A stretch of DNA of 64,000 bases from JACOMS01 sp051252005 (GCA_051252005.1 JBPOEZ010000007.1:62001-126000), one strand, 5' to 3'. Counted from the stretch's first letter, positions 51,051-61,296 are shown. Notes: generated by a model from the sequence alone, not told the origin. Numbers and translations: made by a program.

Positions 51051-52958
51051 ATGCGAAGGATTTCACGAATTTTCATAGCTTTTTCCCTCACCGCTGGTGG
51101 GGTAAGTTCTGCTCATGCGCAGGACGATAACGTAACACCAAGGCAGGTTTTCACATCTTTTGTTAGCGGAATACCGGTCGAAGATTTACGCTACAAACCT
51201 TTTGAAATTCCACCGACAACGCAAAATGACTTAATACGGTCGGAAAAATCAGAGATTGAGAAAGCCGTGAGCCTGTTACGGCCTGCACCAGAGGTTCCTA
51301 TCGTCATACGGCCTGTGCTCCCCGAAATGCCCGAAATTGCGCCCTCGGAGAAAGTAGAAGAAGCAGAAATGATAGCTGCGATTGAACTTTCCGAAACGCC
51401 GCTCGCTATTGAAAAGTCTGTACCTAAAGAACCTGATGCCGAAAGATCTATAATATCAAAAGAGGCCTCGCTTCCTCCGGCGCCTAAAGAAGCATTGGAA
51501 CAAAAGGCGGAGAAAACTGAAGAACCTCCATTTGAAGGGAGTTTATTACCCTTTTATGTGAGCGCAGAAGAATATTTAAAAGCCCGTCAAACGGGCAAGC
51601 ACGAGCAAATGACATTGACCTATACTGTCACAGTCTCCAACGCCAAGAGCGGGTTAAGCGTCGACCCTAAAATCATGACGTTAGTCTTAGGTCCAGATTA
51701 TGCGGCGATTACTAAAGACCAAACAACACAAATTTACGATTTTAAAATGACGCGGCTTTTGACGGTCTACCAACCCGAAAACCTTATACCAACGCAGAGT
51801 CCTGAATTTTTTAGTAGTGTTTCACTTTACCCAATCATTTTGAACAATGTGGATACAGTCAAAAAGGCCACACGCAACGGTACAAGAGATGTCATAAAAA
51901 TTGGACATGATACAGAGCTAGATGCTTTTTGGATGGAGGCTGGAACAGGATGGTCCGCCCGCTCAAACATTAACGGCCTGAAGGTGACACGAAATGAGAA
52001 CGACATCAAAGCCGCCTACAAAGATACGGTTCCCTTAACCCTTCGTCTTGGAGGACCGGACATTCCGACCGATGATCATATGCGTGTTCTGTATGCTTAC
52101 TGGCTACACGACATCCCAATTCATCCGGGAATATTACCGAAAATAGGACGCCCAGGACACGCACCTTCTTCGATAACGCTCCTGTCCTATAATCCCAAAT
52201 ATCCGGACGGGCTGAAAACAAAGTGGACCTTAACGGGTTCTAACGTTCAGGCAGGAACGTTCCCGCTTTCTGCTGACATGCCAACAGCTCTTGAAGTAGA
52301 CCAAACGACACCCTTAGCCTTTGTTATAGCAGAGAGCGCTGCGAAAACGTCTGAGAACATCACCGCTGAATTAGAAGAGCTACAAAAAGACATGGCAGGA
52401 TTTGTTGAAAACGATGACGGGTTTCTGGCTTGGGTCACAGGCCAAACACTCGGTGCAAGACTCGGTGGATGCGCCTATAGTAAAGAGGATTTATGCGACT
52501 CGTTAAACCGCCTTGAGAACGCAGCAAAACCTAGTTCTGATCTTGCGCGCGTCTCAAACTTTTTGGCCAATCTAGATATTCCTGCCAAACGCGAAGCCGC
52601 CCTTGAGGGGTTACTGCCTTATACTAAGGACGAGCTAGCGCCCGCATTCCTTTTGAAAAAGGCCGGAATGGCCAGGGCGCGTGTTAAAACGTCTCGTTTA
52701 ACTTCAGAGACTATTAAATCTATGAAGGCCGACTACTTACTTGAAAAGGCCTTGATAAAAGATCCGCTTGACCCTGAAACTTATCATGGCCTTTCGCAGA
52801 TTTACGCAGCCCGAGGTAACTTTACAGAAAGCTGGGACCTTCTCGATGCCCTGCGCCACATAGAGAGCGCCCCTGATACCATCACTACCCCTGTGGGCCG
52901 TGTTGAACAGTCTTTGAAAATACAAGCTCCGGGATATTTTATCGCTACTCACCCATAA
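51051..52958 (+). CDS. secreted protein of unknown function, 635 aa
   Basis: A signal peptide (about 1-23, FSLTAGGVSSAHAQ) starts a 635-residue protein. Residues about 60-165 are a Pro/Glu/Lys/Ala-rich linker; the middle has no recognised domain. The C-terminus (LLEKALIKDPLDPETYHGLSQIYAARGNF) looks like TPR helices. It could be a periplasmic or outer-membrane-linked assembly factor. It is divergent from merR and followed by the PodJ-like gene 127 bp later. Confidence 0.55.
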   Translation: MRRISRIFIAFSLTAGGVSSAHAQDDNVTPRQVFTSFVSGIPVEDLRYKPFEIPPTTQNDLIRSEKSEIEKAVSLLRPAPEVPIVIRPVLPEMPEIAPSEKVEEAEMIAAIELSETPLAIEKSVPKEPDAERSIISKEASLPPAPKEALEQKAEKTEEPPFEGSLLPFYVSAEEYLKARQTGKHEQMTLTYTVTVSNAKSGLSVDPKIMTLVLGPDYAAITKDQTTQIYDFKMTRLLTVYQPENLIPTQSPEFFSSVSLYPIILNNVDTVKKATRNGTRDVIKIGHDTELDAFWMEAGTGWSARSNINGLKVTRNENDIKAAYKDTVPLTLRLGGPDIPTDDHMRVLYAYWLHDIPIHPGILPKIGRPGHAPSSITLLSYNPKYPDGLKTKWTLTGSNVQAGTFPLSADMPTALEVDQTTPLAFVIAESAAKTSENITAELEELQKDMAGFVENDDGFLAWVTGQTLGARLGGCAYSKEDLCDSLNRLENAAKPSSDLARVSNFLANLDIPAKREAALEGLLPYTKDELAPAFLLKKAGMARARVKTSRLTSETIKSMKADYLLEKALIKDPLDPETYHGLSQIYAARGNFTESWDLLDALRHIESAPDTITTPVGRVEQSLKIQAPGYFIATHP

Positions 52959-53085
52959 AACATCACTTTTTTAGCGAAATTTATCGAAGTTTAACTCCCT
53001 GTTAACCACAATTAACGTCTACCTGTTCTGAAGAATCAGGTGATTTGCGAGTCGGTCAGACCGCAAAAAAAGTGTTAAAGGAATT

Positions 53086-55728
53086 ATGGCGAAAACTCCG
53101 TCATCAGGGAAAAACCCATCTAAGACCAGCGGAAAGTCAGTGGCCGCCGATGGTCGCACTGTGGCTTCCTCACCGAAAAAACGTGATTCATTAGTTTCTC
53201 TCCGCCGTGATATTGACGCCATCCTCACACGCCTCAGACAAGCCGATAACCTTACCCAGCAAAGCGTTGCCTCTCTTAAAACGGCTTTCAATGTTCTTGA
53301 ACGGCGTATGGGCAATGAAACACATGTCAATAAAGCCGCCTTAACCCTCCGCGTGGATCAGCTTTCGTCTCACCTCACAGGCCTTATTAAAAACACACAA
53401 GAGGCTGTTGCAAAAGACTTGCGTCAAACCCGCACTAATCCATCTATGGATCAACTTAAGCTCGCCGTAGCAGCCGCCGAAAAGCGGATGGCTGATACAG
53501 AGATTGCTCAAGCTGACGCGCTTAGCAAAGTAAATCGCCATATTGCTGATCTTGCTAAAGCTATCGACGCTCGGCTGACCCAAGACGCTATCGCCCGTAA
53601 GGCAGGGTTTGACCGTTTGACCGTAGACCTTGAAAACTCAACGGCACGAATAGACAATAAAATTAAAAATGTTGAACTGGCCAGCGCTCAAGCGATTTTA
53701 AAGCTTGGCGAACGGGTTGTTGCTGTTTCAGATGAGTTCAAAAATCGTACTGATGGGAACACACAAATCGTCACGGAAAAAATTTCCGATATTGCCCTTA
53801 AAACACAAAAAGAGTTTGAAGCTTACAGAGCTGAAATTCAAGATTACCGCGCCCAGTTTGAGCGCCGCGTTGAGAGCCTTGAAGAATCGCAGCGCAATCT
53901 GGATTCTTATACGGATAGGTCGTTAGCTGGGCTCACAAATCGAATTGATAATCTAGAATACGGCCTTACCAACACGGCTCCTCCTGCGGTTGCCCCTGCG
54001 ATACCGAATAATAGCGCGCCAACCGAAACACCTTCTATGGGTGAGTCCAGCCTGCTACTTGATGATCCATTTGCCCCAGATGCAGAAGAAGCTGCGCCGC
54101 AAGTCGCCAAACCACATTCAGAACCCGTACTTTTTAATCCAGAGCCAACGCCGGCACGTCCGCCGCTCATGCTAGTACCAACGGCTCCCGCCCCAGTTAC
54201 TCCAGCTCCCACCTTATCTCCCGTTCCTCAAAACACCCCAAACACACCACATCGTCCGGCACCGCAAAGTCCTGCGCCGAGTTCGAACACCGGATCATTT
54301 ACGCCGACAGAATATATACCCAAGCCGCAAACCTCTCGGCCCCCAGCTCACCCTCTTACTGGGCACGCACACGCACCAGCCGCTCAGCCTAACCCCGCTT
54401 TTGCTCCTGTTAGCCATACACAGGCTTTACCTGATAGCGCCGTTACACCTGAATATTTTGTTCCCCCAGACAGTATGGTTGTCTTAGCAGAAGAAGATCT
54501 GCCCTATGATGACCCAGCCTATGCAGAAAAAGATTCCAGCGACAATTTACATCGGCCTGGTAGCTTTAACCCCAAAAAGAAACGCGTCAAAAATAAGGCC
54601 TCCAAAAAAACCGCTGCAATAAAGACTAATTCAGGAGAAACTGGGCGTTCTTCTAATATACTCAAAATTGCTGGACTCGCCGCCGTCATCGCTGCTGGGG
54701 CCTATATTGGTCTTCGAACCGTTCCGAAATTTCTCGGTTCAGGCCAGCCCACATTTAATGAGATGGCTAACCAAGGAAGCCCAACCACAGGAGCGGGGCC
54801 TATGTCTGTCGCTCAAGGGATTCCTCAAACAACTATTCCGCCCGAGATTGCGCCTACTGTAGGCGATTATCAGGATAATCAAGGGTTCGGTGCAGGCGGC
54901 ACGCCTGCGGCGGTTGGCACACTTGAAGCCTCGGCGCAAAACGGAGATCCCGTTGCTGAGTTTCAGTTAGGCCTTTCTTATCTTCAAGCTGGCCGCACGT
55001 CCGATGCCGTAGAATTAATTCGGTCTTCCGCTAATAAAGGCCAGCCTGCCGCTCAATATAGACTCGCAAAACTTTATGAAGCTGGCGAAGGTGTTACCGC
55101 CGACCCAGCCATGGCGCGACAACTGACTGAACGCGCCGCGCGTAACGGCAACAGAATCGCAATGCACGATTTAGCGCTTTATTACGCGGAAGGCCGCGGC
55201 GACGTAGGCGTCGACATTAAGACCGCTGCGATATGGTTTGAAAAAGCCGCGGAACGCGGTGTTGTCGATTCACAGTATAATCTAGGCGTTCTTTACGAAT
55301 CTGGACAAGGACTGCCAAAGAACCTGAATGAGGCTTATGTCTGGTACGGCATAGCCGCAGGACAAGGCGACCAATATGCGCAAAAACAAATTGAGACGCT
55401 CAAAGGCAATATGTCGGCGGCGGATATTACCAAGGCTGAAACACGCGTTAAAGACTTCAAACCTGTTGCCATTGACGAGCCTGCTAATGGGATTTTCAGA
55501 AACGTTTCGTGGAATGCGCCAAGCAATCAAAGAGATGCAAAAGTTCAGATCGCCCAGACACAGTCTCTCCTAGCCCAACTCGGTTATGATGCAGGGTCTG
55601 CTGATGGGTCCATGGGCCCAAAAACTCGGTCAGCTATTATTAGCTTCCAAAAAGAAAAGGGGCTCAGCCCAACAGGCGAAGTTAATCAAGCCCTTGTGAA
55701 TCAACTACAGCAAGCTTCCGGCGCGTAA
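53086..55728 (+). CDS. PodJ-like polar organelle protein (coiled coil, TM, Sel1 repeats, PG-binding)
   Basis: An 880-residue protein laid out like Caulobacter PodJ. The N-terminal cytoplasmic part is long and helical (about 30-290, with ERRVESLEESQRNLDSYT), probably coiled coil. A Pro/Ala-rich linker (about 295-475) and a basic patch follow. One membrane helix lies at about 524-545 (ILKIAGLAAVIAAGAYIGL). The periplasmic part has Sel1 repeats (about 606-790; LGVLYESGQGLPKN is one) and a peptidoglycan-binding domain at the end (about 818-878). It probably marks a pole or division site by binding cell wall. Low sequence similarity to PodJ was judged only by layout. Confidence 0.7.
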   Translation: MAKTPSSGKNPSKTSGKSVAADGRTVASSPKKRDSLVSLRRDIDAILTRLRQADNLTQQSVASLKTAFNVLERRMGNETHVNKAALTLRVDQLSSHLTGLIKNTQEAVAKDLRQTRTNPSMDQLKLAVAAAEKRMADTEIAQADALSKVNRHIADLAKAIDARLTQDAIARKAGFDRLTVDLENSTARIDNKIKNVELASAQAILKLGERVVAVSDEFKNRTDGNTQIVTEKISDIALKTQKEFEAYRAEIQDYRAQFERRVESLEESQRNLDSYTDRSLAGLTNRIDNLEYGLTNTAPPAVAPAIPNNSAPTETPSMGESSLLLDDPFAPDAEEAAPQVAKPHSEPVLFNPEPTPARPPLMLVPTAPAPVTPAPTLSPVPQNTPNTPHRPAPQSPAPSSNTGSFTPTEYIPKPQTSRPPAHPLTGHAHAPAAQPNPAFAPVSHTQALPDSAVTPEYFVPPDSMVVLAEEDLPYDDPAYAEKDSSDNLHRPGSFNPKKKRVKNKASKKTAAIKTNSGETGRSSNILKIAGLAAVIAAGAYIGLRTVPKFLGSGQPTFNEMANQGSPTTGAGPMSVAQGIPQTTIPPEIAPTVGDYQDNQGFGAGGTPAAVGTLEASAQNGDPVAEFQLGLSYLQAGRTSDAVELIRSSANKGQPAAQYRLAKLYEAGEGVTADPAMARQLTERAARNGNRIAMHDLALYYAEGRGDVGVDIKTAAIWFEKAAERGVVDSQYNLGVLYESGQGLPKNLNEAYVWYGIAAGQGDQYAQKQIETLKGNMSAADITKAETRVKDFKPVAIDEPANGIFRNVSWNAPSNQRDAKVQIAQTQSLLAQLGYDAGSADGSMGPKTRSAIISFQKEKGLSPTGEVNQALVNQLQQASGA

Positions 55729-55851
55729 AGTTCAAACAAGAGGCGGTAGTGTCTCACTTTGAAATTTTAGCGTATTATATTGCACCTGCTTTAGCGTGTG
55801 TTATGTTTGATCTGTATTATAAGTATTTTACAACCAACCGAGGGGCCCCAA

Positions 55852-58800
55852 ATGTCAATACTAACTCATCACACTCGCAGTCGTCTTTTAGCGTCAGCGG
55901 CTTCCTGCTTATTAGCAAGTTTGCTTTATGCGCCTTTAACACAGGCCATCGTGCCCAATGATAACAACACGCCGGAAGATGCGATTGATAATGACGGCGG
56001 CGTAAACGGCGTTGGTATGTTTTTCAGAAATGACGGCTTTGTTTGTACAGGTACCTTGATTAACCCTCGTACGGTTCTTTTTGCGGCACACTGTGTAAAC
56101 AGTAATCCGGAATCAGACTACGGAACAACACTCCGGTCCGCTTTCTCCTTTAATGTTGATTCCATTCCTGGGTTTATAAATTGGATAAATAACGGTTTTG
56201 CCAGCAACCCAGATTTGAATGTTTTTGACGTAAACCAAATTTTCTGGAATCCAGCGTCGACCGCACGACCTGATTCTTTTGGGTATTTAGAAGGTGATAT
56301 TGCCTTAGCTTCACTGGCAGCTCCGGCAGCGGAAATTCCGACATGGGCGCTTTTGTTTTCCGCTCTTCCAAACCCTGGTGCTGGTGATCCCGTAACAGGA
56401 ACCGGTTATCACGTTAACATAACGGGGTATGGCCGTTCTGGGTCTGGGTCTACGGGCGATTCCCAGGGAATTGACTGGCGTCGCCGCGCAGCTGAAAATA
56501 TGCTCGGCGCTCTAACATCTTTTGATGAGCGCAATACGTATCTTTTTGGCAATGCCTTTGGCGATTTACCGCAAAACCTTTATCGAATAGATTTCGATGA
56601 CCCCAACCAAACCAACCCATACGACTTCAACGCTTACTTAGATGAGCCCCTTGAAAATGAAGGCACAACAGCGGGCGGGGATTCTGGTGGTCCGCTCATC
56701 TTGGATGCAGCCAATAACACCCTATCATCCGAAGATCTTGTCCTTGGCGTTTTATCAGGTGGTAGCCGGTTCTTTGGTCCACAAGTCTTTAGCTCCTATG
56801 GTACAACGTCATTCTACCAGCCTCTCTTTTTGTTTGCGGATTATATAGCGGCCAACAATCCTTACCGTTACGTCAGCACCCTTGGAGGCGACGGAAACTG
56901 GGAAGATTCCACGCACTGGCAAACAGATTTAGATCCGAATTATCGCATCATTGATGCCAGCGGAAATGTGGTAAACGGCTTCCCTGACACCGTTCCAGCT
57001 GGAACGTCTGATACAGGCGGAGGTGATTTTGGTACAGTTTGCTTTGATCCCCAAGGCGACAACATAGGCGATGGATGCCAGGATCTTAGTAACGGCGACG
57101 CGGTTCCTCCGGCACGCTCTATAGGCGATGTGTCAAATAATATCGGCGCAGTATCTGTGGAAGACCTTGCTGGCGCTCAAGAAAGTTCCGGTGAAAACTC
57201 TATCAGCTTAGCTGCCAACCTCATCTTGGAAAATCAAGCACAGAACGGCAACGGTGTTGGGTTTGCTGAAAACGCGCCTCAAGCTGGTGCAGATTTGGGC
57301 GATGAGCAGTCTCAAGCTCCGGGCGACCCTCTTCCGGCCCCGACGCTTGCTAATGGACTTGCCGGTGCAACAAATTTTGTTCCGGATAATATTGACCCCG
57401 ATATCGCCGCTGGCATCAACGGACGTTACTTCGATGTGAGACTTTCAACAGCCGGAACAACAACCCTCAGCAGCACTCGGACAATTGACCGCCTCACGTT
57501 AAATGGCGGAGACCTCGACATCGCGTCCGGCGGTGACTTAACCAGTCTTATAGATGTCCAGCAAATGGGCGGCATTATGAATGTCGACGGTGACCTGACA
57601 AGCGTTGGTGATTATCTTCTTATGACAGGCCTTTTGTCTGGCGTCGGAACAATTAAAACACCATTTCTTACAAGTGTTGCTGGCGTTATTTCTCCAGGCG
57701 AAGTCGGCGGAGTTGGCACATTAACAATCGACGGTAGCGCTGTCTTGTCTTCAGGGTCAAACCTAATGATCGATATTGGCGCAAACGGCGTTAATGACGT
57801 CTTTGCTGTTAGTGGCGATGCAAGCCTAGGCGGCAATGTTTGGTTCGGCGCAACCGATGAAGTTCGCGCAGGGAACACTTACACATTCCTGACAAACACT
57901 GGAACTCAATCAGGTTCGCTTAACGGACAGGCTATAAGCACATTGCTACGGCCAGTTCTGAGTTACAGCGCAAACTCTGTTACAGCTACGATTGAAGCAG
58001 GAACTTATTTTGACGCTATTAATACAAATAGCGATGTTCAAAAATCATATGCTACTCTGCTTGATGGCAGCCGCGCAGGCACAAGCCTTGCCTCTCTATA
58101 CGCGACGCTTGACCTTTCCACGCCCGATCAAATCCAATCGATTTTGAACAGCTGGGCTCCCGTCACCGAAACGTCAACACAAAGCCTTGCAAAAGCTAAC
58201 ACTGAAACATTGGCTCGTTTCCACAGAAACCGCCTTGGCGGCATGGGTTCCAAAAACTGGGGCGGCAAGATGACAATGATTGGCAACCCTGTCAAAATGG
58301 CGGCCAATTCAGACTATATGACCGTGATGTCAGATGATGGCCATTTAGAAGGTGGCGGGCATTCAAAAACTATGCGCGAACTACCAAGCGATATGGCGGT
58401 TTATCTCTCCGGCGCTTTCATTGACGGTAAAGCCAAACCTATGCCAAACGCGCAAAACTTTGCAGACGAAGATTTCGACGGGTGGTCCGTGACAGGCGGT
58501 ATCGAACATAGGGTCACGGATATGATCAGTGTCGGCGCATCTCTTAGCTATTCGAAATTAGATGCAGCGGCACCTCTTGGGCAAACCGCCGAAAGTGATC
58601 ACTTTGCCGGATCCCTATACGGACAAGTTCGTTCCGAAGACAATCTTGTTCTCGATGGCCTAATTAGTCTTGGTTCTTTTGGCTCAAAAACAAGCCGCAC
58701 AGTCGCTTTCCCTGCCAGTAACACGCTAACCACAGACGATAACAGCTTCACAGTTGTTACAGATCTACAGGTTTCGAAGGTGTTTGAAGCGGATAAGATC

Positions 58801-59214
58801 ACGATCGCGCCGCATGTTGGGTTCCAACTTGCTAATATTAACTTTGGCGATGTAACGGAACAAGGCGGGCTTCCTGCTTTGACAATTCATCGTGAAAACT
58901 ATCAAAGCACACAAGGCCGCGCCGGTGTTGATATTCGCACAAACTCCAACTCACAATTCCAGGCACGTCTAACAGCTGACCTTGTCCGAGAAATAGGCGA
59001 TGTTAACAGCAGCTATAGTGCTGGGTTTACTGGGTCTGGCGGCGTGAACGCTCCGTTCCTGCTCTTTGGTTCTGACAAAAACTGGGCCGAAGTCGGCGCA
59101 GGTGTATCATTCGACCTTGATAAAGCTCGTATCGACCTTTCTGCTGATACAACACTGGGCCGTTCAGATATCGAAGCGCAGACTTACCGCGCTGGCGTCA
59201 CGCTCGACTTTTAA
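55852..59214 (+). CDS. trypsin-like serine protease autotransporter
   Basis: A 1120-residue type V secreted protein. A signal peptide ends near residue 32 (APLTQA before Ile). The trypsin domain keeps its triad: His80 in FAAHC, Asp149 in EGDIAL, Ser278 in GGDSGGPL. A passenger stretch rich in Gly/Asp/Thr follows, with beta-helix-like lines (LTLNGGDLDIASGGDL). The C-terminal beta barrel is about 260 residues and ends in Phe (AGVTLDF). The start at 55852 (MSILTHH) follows GAGG; the frame extends 18 codons upstream without a better signal. It would be displayed on or released from the outer membrane. A strong terminator follows. Confidence 0.85.
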   Translation: MSILTHHTRSRLLASAASCLLASLLYAPLTQAIVPNDNNTPEDAIDNDGGVNGVGMFFRNDGFVCTGTLINPRTVLFAAHCVNSNPESDYGTTLRSAFSFNVDSIPGFINWINNGFASNPDLNVFDVNQIFWNPASTARPDSFGYLEGDIALASLAAPAAEIPTWALLFSALPNPGAGDPVTGTGYHVNITGYGRSGSGSTGDSQGIDWRRRAAENMLGALTSFDERNTYLFGNAFGDLPQNLYRIDFDDPNQTNPYDFNAYLDEPLENEGTTAGGDSGGPLILDAANNTLSSEDLVLGVLSGGSRFFGPQVFSSYGTTSFYQPLFLFADYIAANNPYRYVSTLGGDGNWEDSTHWQTDLDPNYRIIDASGNVVNGFPDTVPAGTSDTGGGDFGTVCFDPQGDNIGDGCQDLSNGDAVPPARSIGDVSNNIGAVSVEDLAGAQESSGENSISLAANLILENQAQNGNGVGFAENAPQAGADLGDEQSQAPGDPLPAPTLANGLAGATNFVPDNIDPDIAAGINGRYFDVRLSTAGTTTLSSTRTIDRLTLNGGDLDIASGGDLTSLIDVQQMGGIMNVDGDLTSVGDYLLMTGLLSGVGTIKTPFLTSVAGVISPGEVGGVGTLTIDGSAVLSSGSNLMIDIGANGVNDVFAVSGDASLGGNVWFGATDEVRAGNTYTFLTNTGTQSGSLNGQAISTLLRPVLSYSANSVTATIEAGTYFDAINTNSDVQKSYATLLDGSRAGTSLASLYATLDLSTPDQIQSILNSWAPVTETSTQSLAKANTETLARFHRNRLGGMGSKNWGGKMTMIGNPVKMAANSDYMTVMSDDGHLEGGGHSKTMRELPSDMAVYLSGAFIDGKAKPMPNAQNFADEDFDGWSVTGGIEHRVTDMISVGASLSYSKLDAAAPLGQTAESDHFAGSLYGQVRSEDNLVLDGLISLGSFGSKTSRTVAFPASNTLTTDDNSFTVVTDLQVSKVFEADKITIAPHVGFQLANINFGDVTEQGGLPALTIHRENYQSTQGRAGVDIRTNSNSQFQARLTADLVREIGDVNSSYSAGFTGSGGVNAPFLLFGSDKNWAEVGAGVSFDLDKARIDLSADTTLGRSDIEAQTYRAGVTLDF

Positions 59215-59238
59215 GCTCTACAGCTCAAACTAAACGTC

Positions 59239-59267
59239 AAACCGCCCTCTTTGCAGGGCGGTTTTTT
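59239..59267 (+). terminator. rho-independent terminator after the autotransporter
   Basis: AAACCGCCCT (59239-59248) and AGGGCGGTTT (59255-59264) form a 10-bp stem with a 6-nt loop, followed by a T-run. It lies 25 bp past the autotransporter stop codon. Confidence 0.92.
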
Positions 59268-59356
59268 ATTACCTGTAATCGGATCATTATTTCTTTGCCG
59301 CATTGTTTACACAAAGCTGGCAAAATCATAGTCTTAGGCGAGCTACGGAGAGTTAC

Positions 59357-59776
59357 ATGTATAGGCTTTTTCTTGGATTTATCACTGTTATAGGCCTAGG
59401 GTTACAATCCTGCGCGCAATCGAGTCCAAGCTCAGCTCTGTCGACTAATGATACACAAAGTTCAGTAGCCCCGCCTAAATCCCAAACGCCCACTATGACT
59501 CCTAAACCCCAAACATCTCTTCAGACACCAGAAACCTATTGGATCACGACTTTTGGCAGTCCGGTATTTGATGAAAACGGTAAAGTTATCAGACCACTAC
59601 GCCTGCAACCCACCGTTACGCTTTACGAAACGAATGGGAGCATGGGCCGGATAAGCGCAGATAAAAACGAGTGGGTAGAGCTGAGTATATTATCCAAAGA
59701 GCGCCCCGAGGGCCGATTGTCTGGGCCGGATAATTACAACGACCTTCCCCATATTAAGCTACCGACGGACAAGTAA
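59357..59776 (+). CDS. small lipoprotein of unknown function
   Basis: A 139-residue protein with a lipoprotein signal (LGLQSC, lipobox at about Cys20), a Ser/Thr/Pro/Gln-rich spacer, and a C-terminal region with VTLYETNGSMGRISADKNEWVELSIL, which is beta-rich and resembles an SH3-like fold. No domain was firmly recognised. The ATG at 59357 follows GGAGAG. The gene is 4 bp before the DUF6445 gene and therefore likely co-transcribed. Confidence 0.55.
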   Translation: MYRLFLGFITVIGLGLQSCAQSSPSSALSTNDTQSSVAPPKSQTPTMTPKPQTSLQTPETYWITTFGSPVFDENGKVIRPLRLQPTVTLYETNGSMGRISADKNEWVELSILSKERPEGRLSGPDNYNDLPHIKLPTDK

Positions 59777-59780
59777 GACC

Positions 59781-60389
59781 GTGCGGCCCAGCTTTCTTAT
59801 CGTCGATGATTTTTTATCCAACCCTTATGAGGTTCGAGATCAAGCCTTAGCGCTGTCTTATGATCCGGCCTTTAAGAAGGGAAACTACCCAGGTCTTCTT
59901 TCAACAAAACCGCTGCAAATGAACGGTATTAACCCCGTTATTTCTAACCTCATTGGCACGCAAGTGATGGCGGACTCGCAAACGTCTCATGGTCATTGCC
60001 GCCTGACACTAGCGGGCGATAAAGGGAAAAGCGGCGTTCATGTCGATCCCTGCTTTTACTCGGGGATCTTATATCTCTCCAAGCCTGAGAATTGCCGCGG
60101 CGGAACTGATTTCTTTAGGCATCGCCGTACAGGACTAGAATCCGTGCCGTCTAAGCAAACAGACCTAATGGCCAGCGGTTACACTGATCCAAATGTTCTC
60201 ATAGATACTATTGTGAATAAAGACACATTGCTAAGTAGCCGGTGGGAACGCACGATGCGCGCGCCCATGCGTTTTAACAGGCTTATACTGTTTAATCCGT
60301 GGCTATTCCACAACGCTGGGCCTGCGTTTGGCAAAACACCAGAAACCGGACGGTTAGTGTGTTTATTCTTTTTTGCGGCTAAGCCGTAA
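59781..60389 (+). CDS. DUF6445 protein, 2-oxoglutarate-oxygenase-like fold
   Basis: A 202-residue protein beginning with GTG. The N-terminus FLIVDDFLSNPYEVRDQAL and the central GVHVDPCFYSGILYLS are characteristic of DUF6445. His87 and Asp89 (HVD), His177 (FNPWLFHNAG) and Arg191 fit an Fe(II)/2-oxoglutarate HxD...H...R pattern. No enzymatic activity is known for this family, so the oxygenase idea is inference from these residues. The gene follows the small lipoprotein. Confidence 0.68.
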   Translation: MRPSFLIVDDFLSNPYEVRDQALALSYDPAFKKGNYPGLLSTKPLQMNGINPVISNLIGTQVMADSQTSHGHCRLTLAGDKGKSGVHVDPCFYSGILYLSKPENCRGGTDFFRHRRTGLESVPSKQTDLMASGYTDPNVLIDTIVNKDTLLSSRWERTMRAPMRFNRLILFNPWLFHNAGPAFGKTPETGRLVCLFFFAAKP

Positions 60390-60394
60390 AAAGC

Positions 60395-60745
60395 TTAGCG
60401 GCGCCCGTGCTTGGCTTTACGCGCAGCATATTTTGCATCGCGGCGAGCTTTTTGTTGACGAACAAGCTCTTCCTGAGCTTTTTTACGCGCTTCTTCAGCA
60501 ATAATTCTTTTGCGCTCTTCTTCAGCCTTCTCAGCGGCAAGCCGCGCTTCTTCTTCTTTACGTTTTACCGCACGTTCAGCTTCGCGTTTTTCACGGCGAG
60601 CATTTCGTTCGGCCCGTTCGGCTAATTTACGAGCTTTTTCTGCGGGGTCCATTTGCTTTTCTTTAGCGCGCTTAAGCATCGCTAGTTTTGCTTCTTTTTG
60701 GGATTTCAATCTATCATTGAAATTTTGGCCGGGTAAGCCTGACAT
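60395..60745 (-). CDS. DUF6481 family charged helical protein
   Basis: A 116-residue protein starting MSGLPGQNFNDRLKSQKEAK and then made of a long charged helix rich in Lys, Arg, Glu and Ala (ERAERNARREKREAERAVKR). The N-terminal FNDRLKSQKEAKLAML is typical of DUF6481. There is no signal or membrane segment. The start at 60745 follows GAGG with good spacing. The function is unknown; low complexity makes wider homology hard to judge. Confidence 0.7.
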   Translation of the reverse strand: MSGLPGQNFNDRLKSQKEAKLAMLKRAKEKQMDPAEKARKLAERAERNARREKREAERAVKRKEEEARLAAEKAEEERKRIIAEEARKKAQEELVRQQKARRDAKYAARKAKHGRR

Positions 60746-60843
60746 AAGGTGCCTCATTGAGTGGTAATTGCGCGCGTTAAAACACACTTCGTGCTACGGC
60801 GAAAGGGGGCAGACAGTTTTTTTTACAACTCTAGTATAAGAGT

Positions 60844-61296
60844 CTAACTCTCAAATATAGTCCAGCCGCCTTTTTTTGTGACCTTACGGAGGATGACATA
60901 CAATAACAAGCCTATTGGCCCTAGCACATATGTAAACAACAGACATGGCGCGACCAAGAGGTGAATTATATTCTTCCGGCGGGCGTCACGAGCTACCCAA
61001 GCGCCTATAAAAAGATCAAAAACCAAATAATGCGCCCAGCCAATCACAAGACCCAAAGGCTCCGCAAACAGCGCTTGGACCCCCGCTATCGACGTGAAGC
61101 CACCCTTTGTATTTTCTGGCCCATAAACACTCATATAAATCATAAGTGAGAGATAGAAAACCCCGAGGAGCATTGGATAGAAAATGGAATGCACTATTTT
61201 TTGCGTGACCGACCATCGCGGCGCAAAAATGAGTAACGCCCAAGCAGGCATCACTGAAATATTAATCAACGAGAATAAAAGATCAGGATTAGGCAT
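60844..61296 (-). CDS. ABA4-like (DUF4281) membrane protein
   Basis: A 150-residue protein with four probable helices. The conserved block GWAHYLVFDLFIGAWVARDARRKNIIHLLVAPCLLFTYVLGPIGLLLYVILR is nearly the family signature; the plant member ABA4 is needed for neoxanthin formation. In bacteria the role is not known. The protein sits alone between the DUF6481 gene and dnaQ, on the same strand. Confidence 0.8.
   Translation of the reverse strand: MPNPDLLFSLINISVMPAWALLIFAPRWSVTQKIVHSIFYPMLLGVFYLSLMIYMSVYGPENTKGGFTSIAGVQALFAEPLGLVIGWAHYLVFDLFIGAWVARDARRKNIIHLLVAPCLLFTYVLGPIGLLLYVILRKVTKKGGWTIFES

Noticed and set aside
55749..55961. 70-codon frame across the autotransporter start
   Set aside because: It overlaps the autotransporter signal peptide in another frame, starts with GTG and has no recognisable domain. 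It is probably chance.
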